NCBI GenBank assembly: GCA_964545665.1
Contig: CAZJGF010000071.1
Span: forward strand, 1-8,275
DNA: 8,275 nucleotides
Direction: 5' to 3'
From: CAZJGF01 sp964545665
Lineage (GTDB): Bacteria; Chloroflexota; Dehalococcoidia; GIF9; AB-539-J10
Within the stretch, counting starts at the first letter, position 1. The number at the start of each line of letters is the position of its first letter. The position numbers and the translations under genes were made by a program. The notes beneath the pieces are model-generated. The model searched no databases. It was not told the origin of the DNA and saw nothing but the letters and a program-made list of their open reading frames with translations. Below, piece after piece: positions 6,288 to 8,275 of this stretch.

Positions 6288-7349
6288 TTAGGTATACCAG
6301 CCGAAGTCATCAATTGCCTGCTTCATCATGTACAAGTTGTGCGGGGGTGCCATCGGCGGAACCTCACAGCCTGCCATCAATATGAATCCGCGGGGGGAAT
6401 ACTTCGCCTTCTCTATGGCTATCCGGCACTGCTCGTAGACCTGGTCCCGAGTCCCCTGTTGAATGAGTGCAGGCTGGATGTTACCAGCTATGATGCATGT
6501 ATCCCCGAAATACTCTATAGCTGTACTGAGCTCAACCTCGTGACCAAAGCTTACGATACCAGGATTCCCCATTGGAATCTGGGCCCAGTAGGGCAAGTTC
6601 AGATTCTGTTCCCCGCAGACGTGGCACAAAATGTGCTTGACTCCTATGTCCAGTATTCTCTCATGAACCTCCTTGTGGTAGGGCAAAACGAAGGTCTCGA
6701 ACTGCTTGGGTGAGATTATTTGGTTAGAAGCCAAAGGCTCCCAGATTTGAGGCATAAAATGCTCTATGCCGAATGTGCTTGTCCAGCGCTGCACCACATC
6801 AACAATATGCTCGGTAGCTAGACGCAGAACGCTGTGTGTCAATTCCGGCTTCTTTCTCATCCAGCGACAGAGCATCTCTACTTTACAGAGATTCCCTGAG
6901 ATGGTGAAAGGCCCACCCAATACTACTGTGCTAGTGGGTATGCCAGCTTCCTGTGAGATTTTTGAGAACGCCATGGCTAGGGGAAGCATACCTGCCTTCT
7001 CCAAATGGGGTAGTTTCAGCCTGTTGACGCCGTCTTCCGAATCCACGGGAAACTGGACAATTGACGGAGCTTGCTCCCACTCGCTGCTGGGCAACTTAAC
7101 CTGCCCGCCGAACTCCCAGCTACCATAGGAAGCGTAGCCATATATTGGGTAGCCGTCATAGCCGTATTGCTCCTGGGTCCATAGCTGCGCCCAAAAACTC
7201 TTCTCCGGGTCGCTGTAAATAGTGCCAATCGGGTAGCCAACATTTCTGGCACAAAACCCCAGAATGAAGGGCCAGAAAGGAACCCTATCAACTTTCTGGC
7301 CAGACAAAATGGTGCTTACTCGCTCTGTAGAAGTCACGATGTTTTGCAT
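6288..7349 (-). CDS. Uroporphyrinogen-decarboxylase-fold corrinoid methyltransferase (MtaA/MtbA-like), copy 2
   Basis: This 353-residue paralogue of the gene at 5034-6113 has the same architecture. The zinc-site residues are His243 and Cys245 in CHVCGEQN, and Cys328 in LMAGCEVPP. From NQIISP (residue 209) to the end, about 107 of 145 residues match the paralogue by hand count. The stretch from about residue 105 to 208 is clearly more diverged, especially STVVLGGPFTISGN (140-153) versus MTPTAGVFTTASN in copy 1, and the HFMPQIWEP loop (197-205). A strong AAGGAGGG lies five bases before the ATG, and the corrinoid protein stop is only 28 bases upstream, so this copy is the direct operon partner of the corrinoid protein. 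It is not HemE: the HxC...C zinc site is that of the methyltransferase branch. The methyl donor or acceptor is unknown. Confidence 0.88.
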   Translation of the reverse strand: MQNIVTSTERVSTILSGQKVDRVPFWPFILGFCARNVGYPIGTIYSDPEKSFWAQLWTQEQYGYDGYPIYGYASYGSWEFGGQVKLPSSEWEQAPSIVQFPVDSEDGVNRLKLPHLEKAGMLPLAMAFSKISQEAGIPTSTVVLGGPFTISGNLCKVEMLCRWMRKKPELTHSVLRLATEHIVDVVQRWTSTFGIEHFMPQIWEPLASNQIISPKQFETFVLPYHKEVHERILDIGVKHILCHVCGEQNLNLPYWAQIPMGNPGIVSFGHEVELSTAIEYFGDTCIIAGNIQPALIQQGTRDQVYEQCRIAIEKAKYSPRGFILMAGCEVPPMAPPHNLYMMKQAIDDFGWYT

Positions 7350-7377
7350 CTAGCCCTCCTTTTTGCCACCTATTTTG

Positions 7378-8031
7378 CTATGTTTTTTTCAATAGTCTAT
7401 CCGCTTCCAAGACTGCGCCCACTGCATTAGGCGCGTAGCCGTCGGCGCCGTATAGTGTCGCTATCTCCCGGGTTAATGGAGCCCCTCCGACCACGACTGG
7501 TATTCCTGGCGTCCGCGCTTTTACTATCTTCACGGCTTCTTGCATAGCCAGCATCGTTGTTGTCGTCAGGGCGGAGATAGCCACGATATCAGAGCCAGTC
7601 CTTGCTTGTTCCTCTGTAAATCTGCTTAGTTGTACGTCTCTCCCGAGGTCATAGACGGTCCACCCCGCAGCTACAAACATTACCTTGACTAGGTTCTTGC
7701 CAATGTCATGGATATCACCTTCGACAACGCCTATGACTACCTGCCCCTTCGCCTTCGTTTCCGCGAGGTTGACATGTGACTGCAAGATGCCAAGCCCGGC
7801 GTACAGCGCGTCAGAGCATAGCAGCAGCTCGGGAACAAAGTATTCCTTTTTATCATATAGCTCGCCTGCCTTATCCATCCCGACTGCCAAACCTTGCATA
7901 ATGGCATCATATGGCTCTACGCCTTCCTCCAAGGCAGCTTTGCTCAGCTCAACGGCAGCTTCCTCATCGAAGCCCAACACGGCCTCTTGCAGCCCCCGGA
8001 TCAGTTCTTGGGTTCTCTTTTCTGAAACCAT
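7378..8031 (-). CDS. Methyltransferase cognate corrinoid protein (MtaC/MtbC/MttC-like)
   Basis: This 217-residue cytoplasmic protein carries a cobamide and shuttles methyl groups between methyltransferases. The N-terminal helical cap domain (about 1-92) includes GMDKAGELYDKKEYFVPELLL (51-71), characteristic of this family. The Rossmann-like B12 domain follows, with the DxHxxG signature DIHDIG (106-111), in which His108 is the lower cobalt ligand. ISALTTT (152-158, the SxL motif) and VVVGGAPL (179-186, the GG motif) complete the pocket. The length is normal for a stand-alone corrinoid protein. AAAGGAG (8040-8046) sits eight bases before the ATG. As the first gene of the operon it is followed by two UROD-fold methyltransferases. 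The specific substrate class (methanol, methylamine or methoxylated compound) cannot be inferred from the corrinoid protein alone. Confidence 0.95.
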   Translation of the reverse strand: MVSEKRTQELIRGLQEAVLGFDEEAAVELSKAALEEGVEPYDAIMQGLAVGMDKAGELYDKKEYFVPELLLCSDALYAGLGILQSHVNLAETKAKGQVVIGVVEGDIHDIGKNLVKVMFVAAGWTVYDLGRDVQLSRFTEEQARTGSDIVAISALTTTTMLAMQEAVKIVKARTPGIPVVVGGAPLTREIATLYGADGYAPNAVGAVLEADRLLKKT

Positions 8032-8077
8032 TTGCTATACTCCTTTCGGTCAATCTGGATATCTTGCTTATCCCTCG

Positions 8078-8091
8078 TTGGAGCTCTCCAA
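8078..8091 (-). promoter_or_regulatory. Candidate operator dyad just downstream of the minus-strand promoter
   Basis: TTGGAG-CT-CTCCAA is a perfect 6-2-6 inverted repeat. It lies at the expected transcription start and first bases of the leader for the promoter at 8100-8129, a normal place for a repressor site. A 5-bp hairpin TCTCC-AAAA-GGAGA (8085-8098) overlaps it. No regulator gene is in the window. Confidence 0.35.
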
Positions 8092-8099
8092 AAGGAGAC

Positions 8100-8129
8100 A
8101 GTATAAATCGTAGAGATTAATCCCGTCAA
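8100..8129 (-). promoter_or_regulatory. Candidate sigma-70-type promoter for the corrinoid methyltransferase operon
   Basis: Read on the minus strand, TTGACG (8129-8124) is followed after 18 bases by TATACT (8105-8100); each matches five of six consensus positions. Transcription would begin near 8093 and leave about 60 bases before the corrinoid protein start, with its Shine-Dalgarno at 8040-8046. Confidence 0.55.
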
Positions 8130-8275
8130 GCAGGAGAAGGAACGAGATGCTTCGCTTGCGCTTCGCCATACTCAGGGCTTCGGCTCACCCCAACGAGAGG
8201 GAGGAGAACTTCCGCTAGCAATATGGACGAATAGAGAGCCTTGTCGGGGAGGCGGTTGAAGGGCTAAGATTACAG
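8130..8275. other. Intergenic edge with GCTTCG-rich patch, no gene called
   Basis: No complete gene is supported here. GCTTCG occurs three times between 8149 and 8182, and CTCGTTGG (8074-8081) is the inverted match of CCAACGAG (8190-8197). A 23-codon frame from the ATG at 8147 ends at a TAG, and the same plus-strand frame is then open to the window edge (QYGRIESLVGEAVEG...) but has no start codon. It could be the edge of a degraded gene or simple chance. Confidence 0.3.

Noticed and set aside
5034..7349. HemE (haem-pathway uroporphyrinogen decarboxylase) for the two paralogues
   Set aside because: Both carry the His-x-Cys...Cys zinc site of the methyltransferase branch and sit with a corrinoid protein; there is no haem gene nearby.
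7383..7389. A-run (seven A on the minus strand) as a programmed frameshift site at the end of the corrinoid gene
   Set aside because: It is four codons from a normal stop and no longer product would result that resembles a known domain.

Overview
The window looks like a chromosome segment from an anaerobic bacterium. Two facts suggest this: a corrinoid-dependent methyl-transfer gene set, and a lipid-anchored TRAP binding protein with a Pro/Glu-rich linker. That kind of linker is, from memory, common in lipoproteins of Chloroflexota (Dehalococcoidia and relatives). The phylum is a guess; the sequence has no rRNA or marker gene. All main genes have ordinary Shine-Dalgarno sequences, and TAG is used freely as a normal stop.

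Layout: two operons point at each other. Left, plus strand, 17-4488: a candidate promoter, an enolase-superfamily sugar-acid dehydratase (86-1279), and a complete TRAP transporter made of a periplasmic-face lipoprotein (1405-2550), small membrane subunit DctQ (2636-3157) and large membrane subunit DctM (3151-4488). A strong 13-bp hairpin lies between the binding protein and dctQ. The simplest reading is a catabolic cassette that imports an organic or sugar acid and dehydrates it.

Right, minus strand, 8129 down to 4609: a candidate promoter with an overlapping dyad, a methyltransferase corrinoid protein (8031-7378), two paralogous uroporphyrinogen-decarboxylase-fold methyltransferases with intact His-x-Cys...Cys zinc sites (7349-6288 and 6113-5034), and a 110-residue cysteine-containing protein of unknown function (4941-4609). 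Together these look like a methyl-transfer module: methyl group moved onto Co(I) corrinoid and then to a carrier such as tetrahydrofolate. No MtaB/MttB-type substrate methyltransferase and no reductive activator are present, so the substrate cannot be named.

The convergent junction (4489-4643) holds tRNA-like fragments, including a near-perfect T-arm 5' half that is cut off after the T-loop and overlaps the 3' end of the small cysteine protein gene. No complete tRNA can be folded there. No CRISPR array, insertion sequence or complete RNA gene was seen.
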